DNA of 64,000 nt from Rhizobium sp. NZLR1 (GTDB taxonomy: Bacteria; Pseudomonadota; Alphaproteobacteria; Rhizobiales; Rhizobiaceae), in NCBI RefSeq assembly GCF_017357385.1, contig NZ_CP071632.1:2547501-2611500 (forward strand), read 5' to 3'. The notes below the pieces were generated by a model that had not been told where the DNA came from, made no database searches, and saw only the letters and a program-made list of their open reading frames with translations. A program made the position numbers and the translations under genes. The first letter of the stretch is position 1. Each line of letters begins with the position of its first letter. Of this stretch, positions 36,421 through 45,256 are shown one piece after another.

Positions 36421-37371
36421 TCAGTCGATCAATCGCTGCGCGGTAAACTTGTCCGTGACAAGCATGTCGATCACCCCCACGCGGAGTGCGCCTGCGATAG
36501 CGTCCGTCTTTTTGGACCCGCCGGCGAGTGCAATCACCCGGTCCACGCGTTCAAGCTCCTCGAGCGGAAGTCCAATGACCCGGTCGTCCAGCGGCGTCTT
36601 GACCGGCTTGCCATTCTTGTCGAAGAAGCGAAGCGAGATGTCGCCGACGGCTCCCGCTTCCGCGAGATCAGACAGTTCGCGCGATGAAAAGATGTTGCCG
36701 GACCGCGCGAGAAGTTCGGACGGTTCGACGGCTCCGATTCCGACGATCGCCAGCGTGATGCTGCCGAACAGGTCCATCGTCTCCCGGACGTACGGATCGG
36801 CCTGCATAAGGAGTTTTGCCTCTCTGGACGTCGTAACGCCCTGCACGGCAAGCAGTTTCGGCTCAGCGCCGGTCAGCCGGGCAAGCCGCGTGGTAAGCTG
36901 CGTCGCATGCGTCTGTACGGAAGGATCGCCCATGCCGCCAAGGGTTTGGACGACGAACTTCGCCTGAGCGCTCTTCTGCGGATGAATGTTCTCCACCATC
37001 TTGAAGATGGTCTGGCTCCAACTCGAAACGCCGATGATCTCCCCCGGCGCAAGCGTCACCTCCAGGAGGTGGGCCGCCGCCTCTCCGATACGGGCCATGA
37101 TGGCGCCGTCCCGGTCTTCCGTGCACTCCACGACGATCGCCTCCGGCAGATCATATTTCTCGCGAAGCGCGCGCTCAAGCTCGCTGTAGGTGCCGACGGG
37201 GGGAGTGACGCTGGTTCGCACGATATCTTCAGCCTCGGCACGCTTGAGCATGCGCGACACCGTCGCCTGCGACAGGCGAAGGTGCTGTGCGATCTCCGCC
37301 TGTCGCCGTCCCTCCAAGTGGTACATCTGGGCGACCCTTGATATGAGGCGGAGTTCGTTGAGGCGAGTCAT
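36421..37371 (-). CDS. SorC/DeoR-family sugar-responsive transcriptional regulator
   Basis: The 316-residue regulator has an N-terminal helix-turn-helix (RRQAEIAQHLRLSQATVSRMLKRAEAEDIV, about 22-52) and a C-terminal sugar-phosphate-binding SorC domain, with IVGVSSWSQTIFKMVENIHP and VQTLGGMGDPSVQTHATQLTTRLA. Family members such as EryD, SorC and DeoR bind phosphorylated sugars as inducers. It is the last gene of the leftward operon with kinase and transketolase. A perfect TGAAT-TTTT-ATTCA lies 15-28 bp upstream of its start, and related sites lie at the divergent promoters at 40.7-40.9 kb, so I infer it binds these and controls the whole block including itself. Confidence 0.9.
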   Translation of the reverse strand: MTRLNELRLISRVAQMYHLEGRRQAEIAQHLRLSQATVSRMLKRAEAEDIVRTSVTPPVGTYSELERALREKYDLPEAIVVECTEDRDGAIMARIGEAAAHLLEVTLAPGEIIGVSSWSQTIFKMVENIHPQKSAQAKFVVQTLGGMGDPSVQTHATQLTTRLARLTGAEPKLLAVQGVTTSREAKLLMQADPYVRETMDLFGSITLAIVGIGAVEPSELLARSGNIFSSRELSDLAEAGAVGDISLRFFDKNGKPVKTPLDDRVIGLPLEELERVDRVIALAGGSKKTDAIAGALRVGVIDMLVTDKFTAQRLID

Positions 37372-37385
37372 CGCTAATCCCAGTG

Positions 37386-37399
37386 TGAATTTTTATTCA
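37386..37399. promoter_or_regulatory. Candidate SorC operator O1 (TGAAT-N4-ATTCA)
   Basis: This is a perfect 5-4-5 palindrome just upstream of the regulator start and overlapping the kinase stop codon. Related sites are at 40705-40718 and 40844-40857. Confidence 0.6.
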
Positions 37400-38859
37400 T
37401 CATTAGCGGTTGTATCGCGTGACGTCGAGCGGGCAAGTGCATCATTCCATGTATCCAGAAGCACCGCGCGATCCACCGGTTCCGGGTCAATGATCTGCGA
37501 GCTCCGAGGCAGCTCTGCGATAACATTAAGATCGCTCCACAAACCAAGTGAGAGACCTGCGAGATAGGCGGCCCCCAAAGCCGACGCCTCGGGTGCTTCG
37601 CATTGGATCACGGGATGTTCGATGAGGTTGGAGACACACTGCATCAGGAAACGGTTCTGGCTCGGGCCGCCATCGACATAGAGCGCTCCGAGTTCGCCGC
37701 CGCTTTGTGCTCGCATGGCGGCGATCACGTCGTGCACCTGGAAGGCGATCGAATCGGTGACCGACCGCGCCATTTGCGCACGGGTCGTATTGAAATTGAT
37801 CTGGGAAAACAGGGCACGGGCGTCGGAGTTCCAATAGGGTGCGCCCAGTCCCACGAATGCGGGCACGAAACCCGGTCCGCCGGGTTCGGCGCTCGCCGCA
37901 AGTTCGACAAGGGCTGCCACATCGGAAAGGCCGAGAATATCAGCCATCCAAGGCAGGCTGGCGGCGCAAACGAGAATATTGCCTTCGAAAGCGAAAGTCG
38001 GCTTTCCCCCGAGACGCCAGGCGACGGTCGTTGTGACGCCGTTGCGTGGCGGAATAAATCGCGCAAGCGTCGTCATGATGGAAGAGCCGGTTCCAAAGGT
38101 TACCTTGCCATCACCCGGCTTGAAGGCGCCATGACCGAACAGCGCCGCATGGCTGTCTCCGATCGCGGCCATGATCGGCGTTCCATCCGGCACGCCTGGC
38201 AAGCCTTGCGTCCTGCCGAAGTCGGCAGAGCTGTCGAGCACCTCGGGCAGCAGCGCGATATCGACGCCGAAAATCTCGCCGAGTTCCTCGCTCCATCTCT
38301 GCTCCTTCAGATCGAACAACTGGCTCCTGGCGGCATTGGAAGCATCGCAGACATGCCGGCGCCCGCCCGTCAGGCAGTGGACCAGCCAGCTGTCGACTGT
38401 TCCCAGCCGGACCGACCGCCCGGCCGGCATACGGTCGAGCAGCCATCGGAATTTCGAACCCGGAAACATCGGATCGAGTGGCAGGCCTGTCAGCGTCTGC
38501 ACACGGTCAAGGCGGCCTTCGGCAATCAGACGTTCGCAATCCTGTGCCGTTCGACGGCACTGCCAGCTGACCACCGGTCCAAGCGCCTCTCCCGTTTCGG
38601 CGTCCCAGGCAGTGACAGACTCGCGCTGGTTGGAAATCGCCACGGCCGCGATAGCCACGTCGGGGGTGGCCTTCAGGCAGGCGTCGATCGCCTCGCAAAC
38701 GGATGCGTAGAGCCGGCGTGGGTCCTGTTCGACCCAGCCTGGTTTCGGATAGGTGATGCCGACCGGCGCCGAACCCCTGCCGACAATGTCTCCCTTTTCG
38801 GAAACGAGAACGGCCTTTGAATTGGTCGTGCCCTGGTCGATTGCCAGAATTGCCCGCAT
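37393..38859 (-). CDS. FGGY-family carbohydrate kinase
   Basis: The 488-residue kinase opens with ILAIDQGTTNSKAVLVSEKG, the phosphate-1 motif of the glycerol/xylulose kinase family. Other features are WVEQDPRRLYASVCEAID, IAAVAISNQRESVTAWDAETG, GTVDSWLVHCLTGGRRHVCDASNAAR, GDSHAALFGHGAF, VTFGTGSSIMTTL and the FGGY signature region GALYVDGGPSQNRFLMQCVSNL. Resemblance to glycerol kinase is close, but the context (split transketolase, ribose-type importer, polyol dehydrogenase) argues for a ketose such as an apulose-, erythrulose- or xylulose-like substrate. It lies between tkt C-terminal subunit (67 bp) and regulator (21 bp) in one operon. Confidence 0.9.
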   Translation of the reverse strand: MRAILAIDQGTTNSKAVLVSEKGDIVGRGSAPVGITYPKPGWVEQDPRRLYASVCEAIDACLKATPDVAIAAVAISNQRESVTAWDAETGEALGPVVSWQCRRTAQDCERLIAEGRLDRVQTLTGLPLDPMFPGSKFRWLLDRMPAGRSVRLGTVDSWLVHCLTGGRRHVCDASNAARSQLFDLKEQRWSEELGEIFGVDIALLPEVLDSSADFGRTQGLPGVPDGTPIMAAIGDSHAALFGHGAFKPGDGKVTFGTGSSIMTTLARFIPPRNGVTTTVAWRLGGKPTFAFEGNILVCAASLPWMADILGLSDVAALVELAASAEPGGPGFVPAFVGLGAPYWNSDARALFSQINFNTTRAQMARSVTDSIAFQVHDVIAAMRAQSGGELGALYVDGGPSQNRFLMQCVSNLIEHPVIQCEAPEASALGAAYLAGLSLGLWSDLNVIAELPRSSQIIDPEPVDRAVLLDTWNDALARSTSRDTTANDE

Positions 38860-38926
38860 TCTTTCCTCCCCGGATCAGACGGCAGCCGGGGTGAAAATGC
38901 GCCCCGGCCGGTCCACGCGATCCTAA

Positions 38927-39883
38927 TTACTTGCGCCTGATCAGCGACTGTGCGGCGTCGGCGATTGCCGACGGCGCCATCCCGAATTCGTCGAGCAGGA
39001 ACTCTGCCGAACCGGTTGGAGCGTAGACGCCGGGAACGCCAAGACGTTTCATCGGCACTGGAGCATTGTCGACCACCACTTCGGCGACCGCGGAGCCGAG
39101 CCCGCCGAAGATCGAATGCTCTTCGGCCGTGACGATCGCTCCGGTTTCCCTAGCCGCAGCGATGATGGCGTCCTCGTCGATCGGACGAACCGTTGCTAGG
39201 TTGAGCACTCTGGCATTTATGCCGCGTTCTGCGAGGATCTCAGCGGCCTTCAAAATTCGATGGGTCAAAGTGCCGTTGGCGATAAGGGTGACGTCGGAAC
39301 CCTGGCGAAGCAGGTTTGCCTTGCCAAGTTCGAACTTGTGACCCTCCGGAAGTAGATCCGGCACACCGACGCGAGACAGACGCAGGAAACAGGGCCCGTT
39401 ATAGGCCGCGGCCCACTCGACCGCAGCAGCTGTTTCGATGCGGTCACAAGGCGCAATGACCGGAAGATTGGGCAGAACCCGCGTCCAGGCGAAGTCTTCG
39501 ATCGAGTGATGGGTCGGACCGAGTTCGCCATATGCCATCCCGGAAGAAATGCCGACCAGCTTGACGTTGGCATTCGAATACGAAATATCCGCCTTGATCT
39601 GCTCCAGCGACCGTCCCGTTAGAAACGGCGCGGCGGCGCACACGAACGGAAGGCGCCCGCCATTGGCGAGGCCTGCTGCAACACCCACCATGTTCTGCTC
39701 GGCGATACCGACATTGACGAGGCGCTCTCCAAACCTAGCCTTGAAGCCGCCGAGCTTGGAGGAACCGACGGAGTCGTTGCAGACAGCAACGATCGTTTCG
39801 TTTTCGGCTGCCAGCCGTTCAAGCGTGGAGGCGAATGCGTCGCGGCAATCGTAGAGCTTGGCTGCGTTTATGGGCGCGTTCAT
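38927..39883 (-). CDS. Transketolase, C-terminal (pyrimidine-binding/transketolase C) subunit
   Basis: The 318-residue protein contains the Pyr domain (ATLERLAAENETIVAVCNDSVGSSKLGGFK, RLVNVGIAEQNMVGVAAGLANGG with the conserved catalytic glutamate) and the transketolase C-terminal domain. It cannot bind thiamine diphosphate alone and needs the N-terminal subunit, whose stop codon it overlaps by 4 bp (ATGA), implying coupled translation and 1:1 assembly. Split transketolases of this kind occur in dedicated catabolic operons, for example apulose-4-phosphate transketolase AptA/AptB and sulfo-transketolase. The start MNAPINAAKLYD at 39883 is fixed by the overlap. Confidence 0.92.
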   Translation of the reverse strand: MNAPINAAKLYDCRDAFASTLERLAAENETIVAVCNDSVGSSKLGGFKARFGERLVNVGIAEQNMVGVAAGLANGGRLPFVCAAAPFLTGRSLEQIKADISYSNANVKLVGISSGMAYGELGPTHHSIEDFAWTRVLPNLPVIAPCDRIETAAAVEWAAAYNGPCFLRLSRVGVPDLLPEGHKFELGKANLLRQGSDVTLIANGTLTHRILKAAEILAERGINARVLNLATVRPIDEDAIIAAARETGAIVTAEEHSIFGGLGSAVAEVVVDNAPVPMKRLGVPGVYAPTGSAEFLLDEFGMAPSAIADAAQSLIRRK

Positions 39884-40692
39884 GCCAGTGCCTCCGACAA
39901 TTCTGCCACTGCGATGTCGTATTGTTCCTTGCTCGGTACCTTGTGGTGCCAGTCGACTCGGTCTTGCATGAACGAGATTCCATGCCCCTTGTTGGTGTGA
40001 GCAACGATGCAATGCGGTCTCGATCCCCGGTGTTCGAGGGCCGAAACGACTTCGCACATCGTGTTCCCGTTGATCTCGGTGACCTCCCAATCGAAAGCTT
40101 CAAGCTTCGGACGAAGCGGGGCGAGATCGTTGGTTTCCGAAAGCGCGGCGCCCTGCTGGAACCTGTTGTGGTCGATGACCAGCGTCAAGTTATCGAGCTT
40201 GAACTGCGCGGCCGCCATGATCGCTTCCCAGTTGGAGCCCTCCTGCATCTCACCGTCGCCGGTGACGACATAGGTGTGATATCTAGCGCCCGAGAGCTTG
40301 GCGGCTTTCGCCATTCCGACTGCGACGGGAAGACCGTGGCCGAGCGGCCCGGTATTGGTTTCGACGCCAGGAACCTTGTTGCAGTTTGGATGCCCGTTCA
40401 GCCTCGAATGCGGCTTCAAAAAGGTCGAAATCTCCTCCTCCGGGATGAAGCCGCGTTTTGCGAGCGTCACATACAGAGCGCATGCCGTATGTCCCTTCGA
40501 AAGAACGAACCTGTCGCGGTCGGGGTGCTTCGGCTGATCGGGCCATACATTCAGCACACGAAAATAGAGGGCCGTCAAAATGTCGATGACCGACATTTCC
40601 CCACCGATATGGCCGGCGCCCGCTTCGAAGACCGCCTGGAGATCGCGCAATCGGATCTCGCGAGCGACCCGCTCGAGTTCTGTCGTATTCAT
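39880..40692 (-). CDS. Transketolase, N-terminal (ThDP-binding) subunit
   Basis: The 270-residue subunit carries the thiamine diphosphate-binding motif GDGEMQEGSNWEAIMAA, with histidines in GHIGGEMSVIDILTALYF and KGHTACALYVTLAKRGF. GPLGHGLPVAVGMAKAAKL and DHNRFQQGA complete the family pattern. With the C-terminal subunit it should transfer a two-carbon ketol unit from a ketose phosphate. The operator-like TGCAT-N4-ATTCA lies 13-26 bp upstream, and the divergent ABC importer starts 205 bp away. A housekeeping transketolase is expected elsewhere in the genome, so this one is probably pathway-specific. Confidence 0.92.
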   Translation of the reverse strand: MNTTELERVAREIRLRDLQAVFEAGAGHIGGEMSVIDILTALYFRVLNVWPDQPKHPDRDRFVLSKGHTACALYVTLAKRGFIPEEEISTFLKPHSRLNGHPNCNKVPGVETNTGPLGHGLPVAVGMAKAAKLSGARYHTYVVTGDGEMQEGSNWEAIMAAAQFKLDNLTLVIDHNRFQQGAALSETNDLAPLRPKLEAFDWEVTEINGNTMCEVVSALEHRGSRPHCIVAHTNKGHGISFMQDRVDWHHKVPSKEQYDIAVAELSEALA

Positions 40693-40704
40693 GGGTTCCT
40701 CTCA

Positions 40705-40718
40705 TGCATAAATATTCA
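40705..40718. promoter_or_regulatory. Candidate SorC operator O2
   Basis: TGCAT-AAAT-ATTCA has one mismatch to TGAAT-N4-ATTCA. It lies directly upstream of the transketolase operon start, a position where a bound repressor would block the promoter. Confidence 0.5.
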
Positions 40719-40843
40719 TTCATCAATATTTTTGCACAAGAAGCCGATTAGTCAAGCCCTTTAAGCGGCACACCGGCGAATGGAAGTCCAGAAATCCTGT
40801 TGACAGCCAGAAAGCAACTTGTTAATGAATTTTCCAGCATCAG

Positions 40844-40857
40844 TGAATATTTATTCT
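40844..40857. promoter_or_regulatory. Candidate SorC operator O3
   Basis: TGAAT-ATTT-ATTCT has one mismatch to the palindrome. It lies 41-54 bp upstream of the ABC permease start, facing the rightward operon. Confidence 0.5.
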
Positions 40858-40897
40858 AAAGACGAACTACCTGTCGGCCTGGGCATAGGGAGGAACA

Positions 40898-41878
40898 ATG
40901 GTGGCGCTCGATATCAATGAAAACGGGCTTTCGTCCGGCGCCTGGTTGAGCAAGCTCAAGGGAGCCACCGGCCCGCTCGTCGGGCTGCTCGCGCTTTGCG
41001 TCTTTCTGAGCGTCAGCACCGACACGTTTCTTTCGGTTCGAAACGGCCTCAACATTCTCGATCAGATCACTGTCCTCGGCATCATGGCCGTCGGAATGAC
41101 CTTTGTCATTCTGATCGGCGGCATCGACCTCTCCGTCGGCTCGGCCCTCGCTCTTGCGATGATGGTCATGGGCTGGACTGCAAATGTCGCCGGCCTGCCG
41201 CTGCCGGTTGCGATCGCTTTTGCTCTGGTCGCATCGGGGGTTTCGGGGCTGATCGTCGGACTTCTCGTGACGCAGTTCAGGGTTCCGGCCTTTATTGCCA
41301 CTCTTGCGATGATGTCCGCGGCTCGCGGCGTCGCCAATATGATCACGGACGGCCAGCAGATCGTCGGATTCCCCGACTGGTTCATGATGCTGGCAATCGA
41401 CCGCCATTTCGGCGTGCTGACCGCCACCGTGTTTCTCATGCTTGCGGTGGTTCTTGCGGCGTGGCTTTTCCTGCACTTCCGCTCCGAAGGTCGCATGCTC
41501 TACGCGGTAGGAGGAAATCCGGAAGTCGCGCGCCTTGCGGGCATCAACGTCCCGCTCGTCACGATTGGCGTCTACGTCGTAAGTTCAGTCCTTGCGGGCC
41601 TCGCAGGCATCGTACTCGCCGCCAGGCTGGATTCAGTCCAGCCGTCCAGTGGTCTGGGCTATGAGTTGGACACGATCGCTGCGGTCGTCATCGGCGGGAC
41701 TTCGCTCTCCGGCGGCGCGGGCGGTATCGGGGGAACATTGATCGGTGTTCTTATCATCGGCGTCCTTCGCAACGGCCTCAATCTTCTCAACGTCTCGCCG
41801 TTCCTGCAGCAGGTGATCATCGGCATCGTCATCGTACTCGCGGTCGGCGCGGAGACTATTCGTCGGCGTCGCGCCTGA
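40898..41878 (+). CDS. Ribose-type ABC sugar permease (RbsC-like)
   Basis: The 326-residue inner-membrane protein has about nine to ten helices. RbsC/BPD_transp_2 motifs: NGLNILDQITVLGIMAVGMTFVILIGGIDLSVGSALAL near 46-85, FRVPAFIATLAMMSAARGVANMITDG, GRMLYAVGGNPEVARLAGINV and the ELDTIAAVVIGGTSLSGGAGGIGGTLIGVLIIGVLRNGLNLL stretch. GGGAGGAAC precedes the ATG. It is the first gene of the rightward operon; permease-binding protein-ATPase is an uncommon order for this family. It pairs with the ATPase at 42955. Confidence 0.93.
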   Translation: MVALDINENGLSSGAWLSKLKGATGPLVGLLALCVFLSVSTDTFLSVRNGLNILDQITVLGIMAVGMTFVILIGGIDLSVGSALALAMMVMGWTANVAGLPLPVAIAFALVASGVSGLIVGLLVTQFRVPAFIATLAMMSAARGVANMITDGQQIVGFPDWFMMLAIDRHFGVLTATVFLMLAVVLAAWLFLHFRSEGRMLYAVGGNPEVARLAGINVPLVTIGVYVVSSVLAGLAGIVLAARLDSVQPSSGLGYELDTIAAVVIGGTSLSGGAGGIGGTLIGVLIIGVLRNGLNLLNVSPFLQQVIIGIVIVLAVGAETIRRRRA

Positions 41879-41996
41879 CGAAACGGGGTCCGCCGCGTCG
41901 GCGGGCCGGACATTCCGCGCCAAGGGTTTGGGGCGGATCAATACCCCGAGGGGGAGGACATACCCGAGGGTTCCATCAAACAACGGAGGAAATACA

Positions 41997-42926
41997 ATGA
42001 AAATTGCGCGCACCATGCTCGCGTCTGCTGCACTGCTCGGCCTCACGCTCAGCCCCGTACACGCAGCGGAACTGAAGAAGCTCGGCTTGGCCGTTGCCAA
42101 CCTTCAGGCAAACTTCTTCAACCAGATCAAGCAATCGGTCGAAGCCGAAGCCAAGAAGCGCGGCATCGAAGTCATCACGGTCGACGCAAAGGGCGATGGG
42201 CCGACACAGGTCAATCAGATCCAGGACCTCCTGACCCAGAAAATCGACGCGCTGATCTACATTCCGGCAGGTGCGGCCGCTGCGACCGTTCCGGTCAAAC
42301 TCGCAAAGAGCGCTGGTATTCCGGTCGTGAACGTTGACCGCAACGCCGAGGGAGCACCCGGCGATACCTTCCTTGCAACGGATTCCGTCGCGTCTGCCAA
42401 GGCGGTGTGCGACTACATCCTGAAGGAAGCCGGCGGCAAGGGGAAGATGGTCATCATCCACGGCCAGAAGGGCACGACGCCGGAAGTCGATCGTTCGAAG
42501 GGCTGCGCTGAATCTCTCAAGTCATATCCGGACGTCAAGGTTGTCGCCGAGCAGTTCTCGAACATCTGGAGCCAGGACGAAGGATTCCAGATCATGCAGA
42601 ATATGCTGCAGGCAAATCCGGACGTTTCCATCGTGTTCGCCCAAGCCGACGGCCTCGCCCTTGGCGCCGCACAGGCGATCAAGGTCGCCAATCCTTCCCA
42701 GAAGATCGTGGTTGGCGGCTTCGATGGTGACACCGCAGCTCTCGAAGCGCTCAGCAAGGGCGTCTTCAACGTAACTGCGACCCAGCAGACGCAGAAGATG
42801 GGCCGCGACGCGGTTGAAAACGCCGCCAAGCTTGTTGCTGGAGAGAAGGTGCCGCCGGTCCAACTTTTGGATGCCACCCTGACAACCAAGGAAAACGTCG
42901 CAGGCTTCATCGCCAACCATCCGTAA
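41997..42926 (+). CDS. Sugar ABC transporter substrate-binding protein (RbsB-like)
   Basis: The 309-residue protein has a Sec signal peptide (MKIARTMLASAALLGLTLSPVHA) and a type I periplasmic binding fold. KKLGLAVANLQANFFNQIKQSVEAEAKKRG, QIQDLLTQKIDALIYIPAG, GIPVVNVDRNAEG and GGFDGDTAALEALSKGVFNVTATQQ are hallmarks of ribose/xylitol/galactitol-type binders. Aromatic Phe-Phe near the N-terminus and the Asn/Asp/Arg of NVDRN would stack and hydrogen-bond the sugar. GGAGGA before the ATG at 41997 fixes the start. The ligand is presumably the polyol or sugar degraded by the neighbouring kinase and transketolase. Confidence 0.93.
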   Translation: MKIARTMLASAALLGLTLSPVHAAELKKLGLAVANLQANFFNQIKQSVEAEAKKRGIEVITVDAKGDGPTQVNQIQDLLTQKIDALIYIPAGAAAATVPVKLAKSAGIPVVNVDRNAEGAPGDTFLATDSVASAKAVCDYILKEAGGKGKMVIIHGQKGTTPEVDRSKGCAESLKSYPDVKVVAEQFSNIWSQDEGFQIMQNMLQANPDVSIVFAQADGLALGAAQAIKVANPSQKIVVGGFDGDTAALEALSKGVFNVTATQQTQKMGRDAVENAAKLVAGEKVPPVQLLDATLTTKENVAGFIANHP

Positions 42927-42954
42927 TGAAGTCGAGGTCTTGAGGAGGTGTGCC

Positions 42955-44433
42955 GTGACTGATCCAGTTCTTTCCCTGAGGGGCATATCCAAGTGGTATG
43001 GGCCGCTCCAGGTTCTGAAGAATGTCAGCTTGGACGTTTATCCGGGCGAAGTGGTAGCACTTCTCGGTGAAAACGGAGCCGGCAAGTCGACGCTATCCGG
43101 CATTATCGCCGGGTCACGCACGCCGTCCGAAGGATCAATGACCTGGCTGGGGCAGTCTTATGCCCCAGCCTCCCCGAGGGAGGCGATCGACAAGGGCCTT
43201 GTCCTCATCCATCAGGAGCTGCAGCTGCTGCCGCAGCTATCGATCGCGGAAAACGTCTTCATCGGGCGCTGGCCGATGAAGAACGGCGTCGTCGACCGTG
43301 CCCAAATGGTTCGCCGCGCTCAGGAACAGCTCGCTCGCCTGAACCTTCACATACCCGCCACCCGGAAGGTCGCCGGCCTTTCCACCGCAAATCAACAGCT
43401 CATCGAGATCGCCAAGGCGTTGGCTCTCAATGCAAAGCTCCTGATCCTGGACGAACCGACCGCGGCCCTTGGCGGCGCGGAGACGGAAGCTCTTTTCGAA
43501 CAGGTTAGAAAGCTTCGGTCAGAGGGTGTCGGCATCGTCTACATTTCCCACCGCATGGAAGAGATCAAGCGAATAACCGACCGGGTCGTCGTTCTTCGCG
43601 ATGGCGAGCGCGTGCAGGAATTCTCCGACAGCGCGACACCGGTGCGAACGATCGTCGAGAGCATGGTCGGACGCCCGCTTGACCGCTTGTTCCCAACGCT
43701 GCCGGTGCCGACAGACCATCCCGTACTCCAGGTGTCGGGGCTGAGCTCGCCGGACAACTCATTCCGCGACGTTACCTTCGATGTGCGCGCCGGGGAAATT
43801 CTCGGAATCGCCGGACTGGTCGGTGCGGGCCGCACAGAACTTGTCCGCGCGATTTCAGGCGCGGACCCGATCAGTGCAGGTTCGATCAAGCTGGAAGGCG
43901 AAGAACTCAGGCTGCGCGATCCGGCGGACGCGATCGCCAAGGGCATCGTGATGGTCCCGGAAGACCGCAAGGAGCAAGGCCTGGTTGTCGGGCACCGGAT
44001 CGGTGAGAACATTATCTACGCCAATCTTGACAAGCTGGGCGGGCGTTGGATTACCCCGCGCGTCAAGCGCTCGTTTGCGGAGAAGGCGGTTGCCAAGTTC
44101 GGCGTAAAGGGCCGTGCGGAGCAATATGCCTCGGACCTGTCCGGCGGCAACCAGCAGAAGGTCGTCATCGCGAAATGGCTGATGCGCGATCCTAAGGTCG
44201 TCGTACTCGACGAACCGACGAGAGGCATCGACGTCGGGGCCCGAGCGGGCATCTACGACATCATCGTCAATCTTGCCAATCGGGGCGTGGCGGTCATCGT
44301 CGTAAGCTCGGACCTCGAGGAAGTTCTCGGAGTTTCCAATCGCATTCTCGTGCTTGCCCAAGGCAAACAGGCAGGCATTCTCAACCGTGACGAGGCGAAT
44401 GACGTTTCGGTCATGGAGCTAGCCACCATCTGA
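42955..44433 (+). CDS. Ribose-type ABC transporter ATP-binding protein (RbsA-like, two domains)
   Basis: The 492-residue protein has two ABC domains. The first has Walker A GENGAGKSTLSG, signature-region LSTANQQLIEIAKAL and Walker B LLILDEPTAALG. The second has the degenerate Walker A GLVGAGRTELVR, signature DLSGGNQQKVVIAKWL and VVVLDEPTRGIDVGAR, exactly the RbsA arrangement. The start is GTG at 42955 behind GAGGAGGTG. It drives uptake with the permease and binding protein upstream. Confidence 0.94.
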   Translation: MTDPVLSLRGISKWYGPLQVLKNVSLDVYPGEVVALLGENGAGKSTLSGIIAGSRTPSEGSMTWLGQSYAPASPREAIDKGLVLIHQELQLLPQLSIAENVFIGRWPMKNGVVDRAQMVRRAQEQLARLNLHIPATRKVAGLSTANQQLIEIAKALALNAKLLILDEPTAALGGAETEALFEQVRKLRSEGVGIVYISHRMEEIKRITDRVVVLRDGERVQEFSDSATPVRTIVESMVGRPLDRLFPTLPVPTDHPVLQVSGLSSPDNSFRDVTFDVRAGEILGIAGLVGAGRTELVRAISGADPISAGSIKLEGEELRLRDPADAIAKGIVMVPEDRKEQGLVVGHRIGENIIYANLDKLGGRWITPRVKRSFAEKAVAKFGVKGRAEQYASDLSGGNQQKVVIAKWLMRDPKVVVLDEPTRGIDVGARAGIYDIIVNLANRGVAVIVVSSDLEEVLGVSNRILVLAQGKQAGILNRDEANDVSVMELATI

Positions 44434-44455
44434 ACAGACAGAGAAAGGAAGAGCG

Positions 44456-45244
44456 GTGTCCGACATCACTCTGAACGCCCCGAAGCTTTTCGATCTCAGC
44501 GGCCAGGTTGCCATCGTTACCGGAGCTGGGAGCGGCATCGGGCAGCGCATTGCCATCGGCCTTGCACAGTGCGGCGCCGACGTGGCGCTGCTCGACCGTC
44601 GAACCGACGACGGGTTGGCCAGGACGGCCGAACATATTCACGCCGCCGGCCGCCGTTCGATCCAGATCGCAGCGGATGTCACGAGCAAGTCTTCTCTTGG
44701 AGAGGCGATAGCACGTACCGAAACAGATCTCGGCGCATTGACACTTGCAGTCAACGCTGCAGGCATCGCTAACGCCAACGCAGCGGAGGAGATGGAGGAG
44801 GACCAATATCAGACGTTGATGGATATCAACCTGAAAGGCGTCTTTCTTTCCTGCCAGGCCGAGGCGCGCGCCATGCTGAAGAATGGACGCGGCTCCATCG
44901 TCAACATCGCTTCCATGTCGGGTGTGATCGTAAACCGGGGGCTGAGCCAAGCGCACTATAACGCCTCCAAGGCGGGCGTGATCCATATGTCGAAGTCTAT
45001 GGCGATGGAATGGGTCGACCGCGGCATTCGCGTCAACACCATCTCCCCCGGATACACGGCAACGCCGATGAACACCCGTCCGGAGATGGTTCATCAGACC
45101 AGGCTCTTCGAAGAGCAAACGCCAATGCAGCGAATGGCAGCAGTGGACGAGATGGTCGGCCCGGCGGTGTTCTTGCTGTCGAATGCAGCAAGCTTCGTGA
45201 CCGGCGTCGATCTTCTCGTCGACGGCGGTTTCTGCTGCTGGTGA
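44456..45244 (+). CDS. SDR-family dehydrogenase, probably polyol/sugar alcohol
   Basis: The 262-residue short-chain dehydrogenase starts with GTG behind GAAAGGAAGAGC. The NAD-binding motif is TGAGSGIGQRIAIGLAQCG (about 23-41), with Asp in ALLDRRTD suggesting NAD+ preference. NAAGIANAN follows, then the catalytic Ser in VNIASMSGV, and Tyr/Lys in the HYNASKAGV motif. The C-terminal VTGVDLLVDGGFCCW is typical. It is related to D-threitol, iditol and arabinitol dehydrogenases. Being the last gene of the importer operon (22 bp gap), it would oxidise the imported polyol to the ketose that the FGGY kinase phosphorylates. Substrate is inferred from context. Confidence 0.88.
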   Translation: MSDITLNAPKLFDLSGQVAIVTGAGSGIGQRIAIGLAQCGADVALLDRRTDDGLARTAEHIHAAGRRSIQIAADVTSKSSLGEAIARTETDLGALTLAVNAAGIANANAAEEMEEDQYQTLMDINLKGVFLSCQAEARAMLKNGRGSIVNIASMSGVIVNRGLSQAHYNASKAGVIHMSKSMAMEWVDRGIRVNTISPGYTATPMNTRPEMVHQTRLFEEQTPMQRMAAVDEMVGPAVFLLSNAASFVTGVDLLVDGGFCCW

Positions 45245-45256
45245 TACGAAAAGCGC

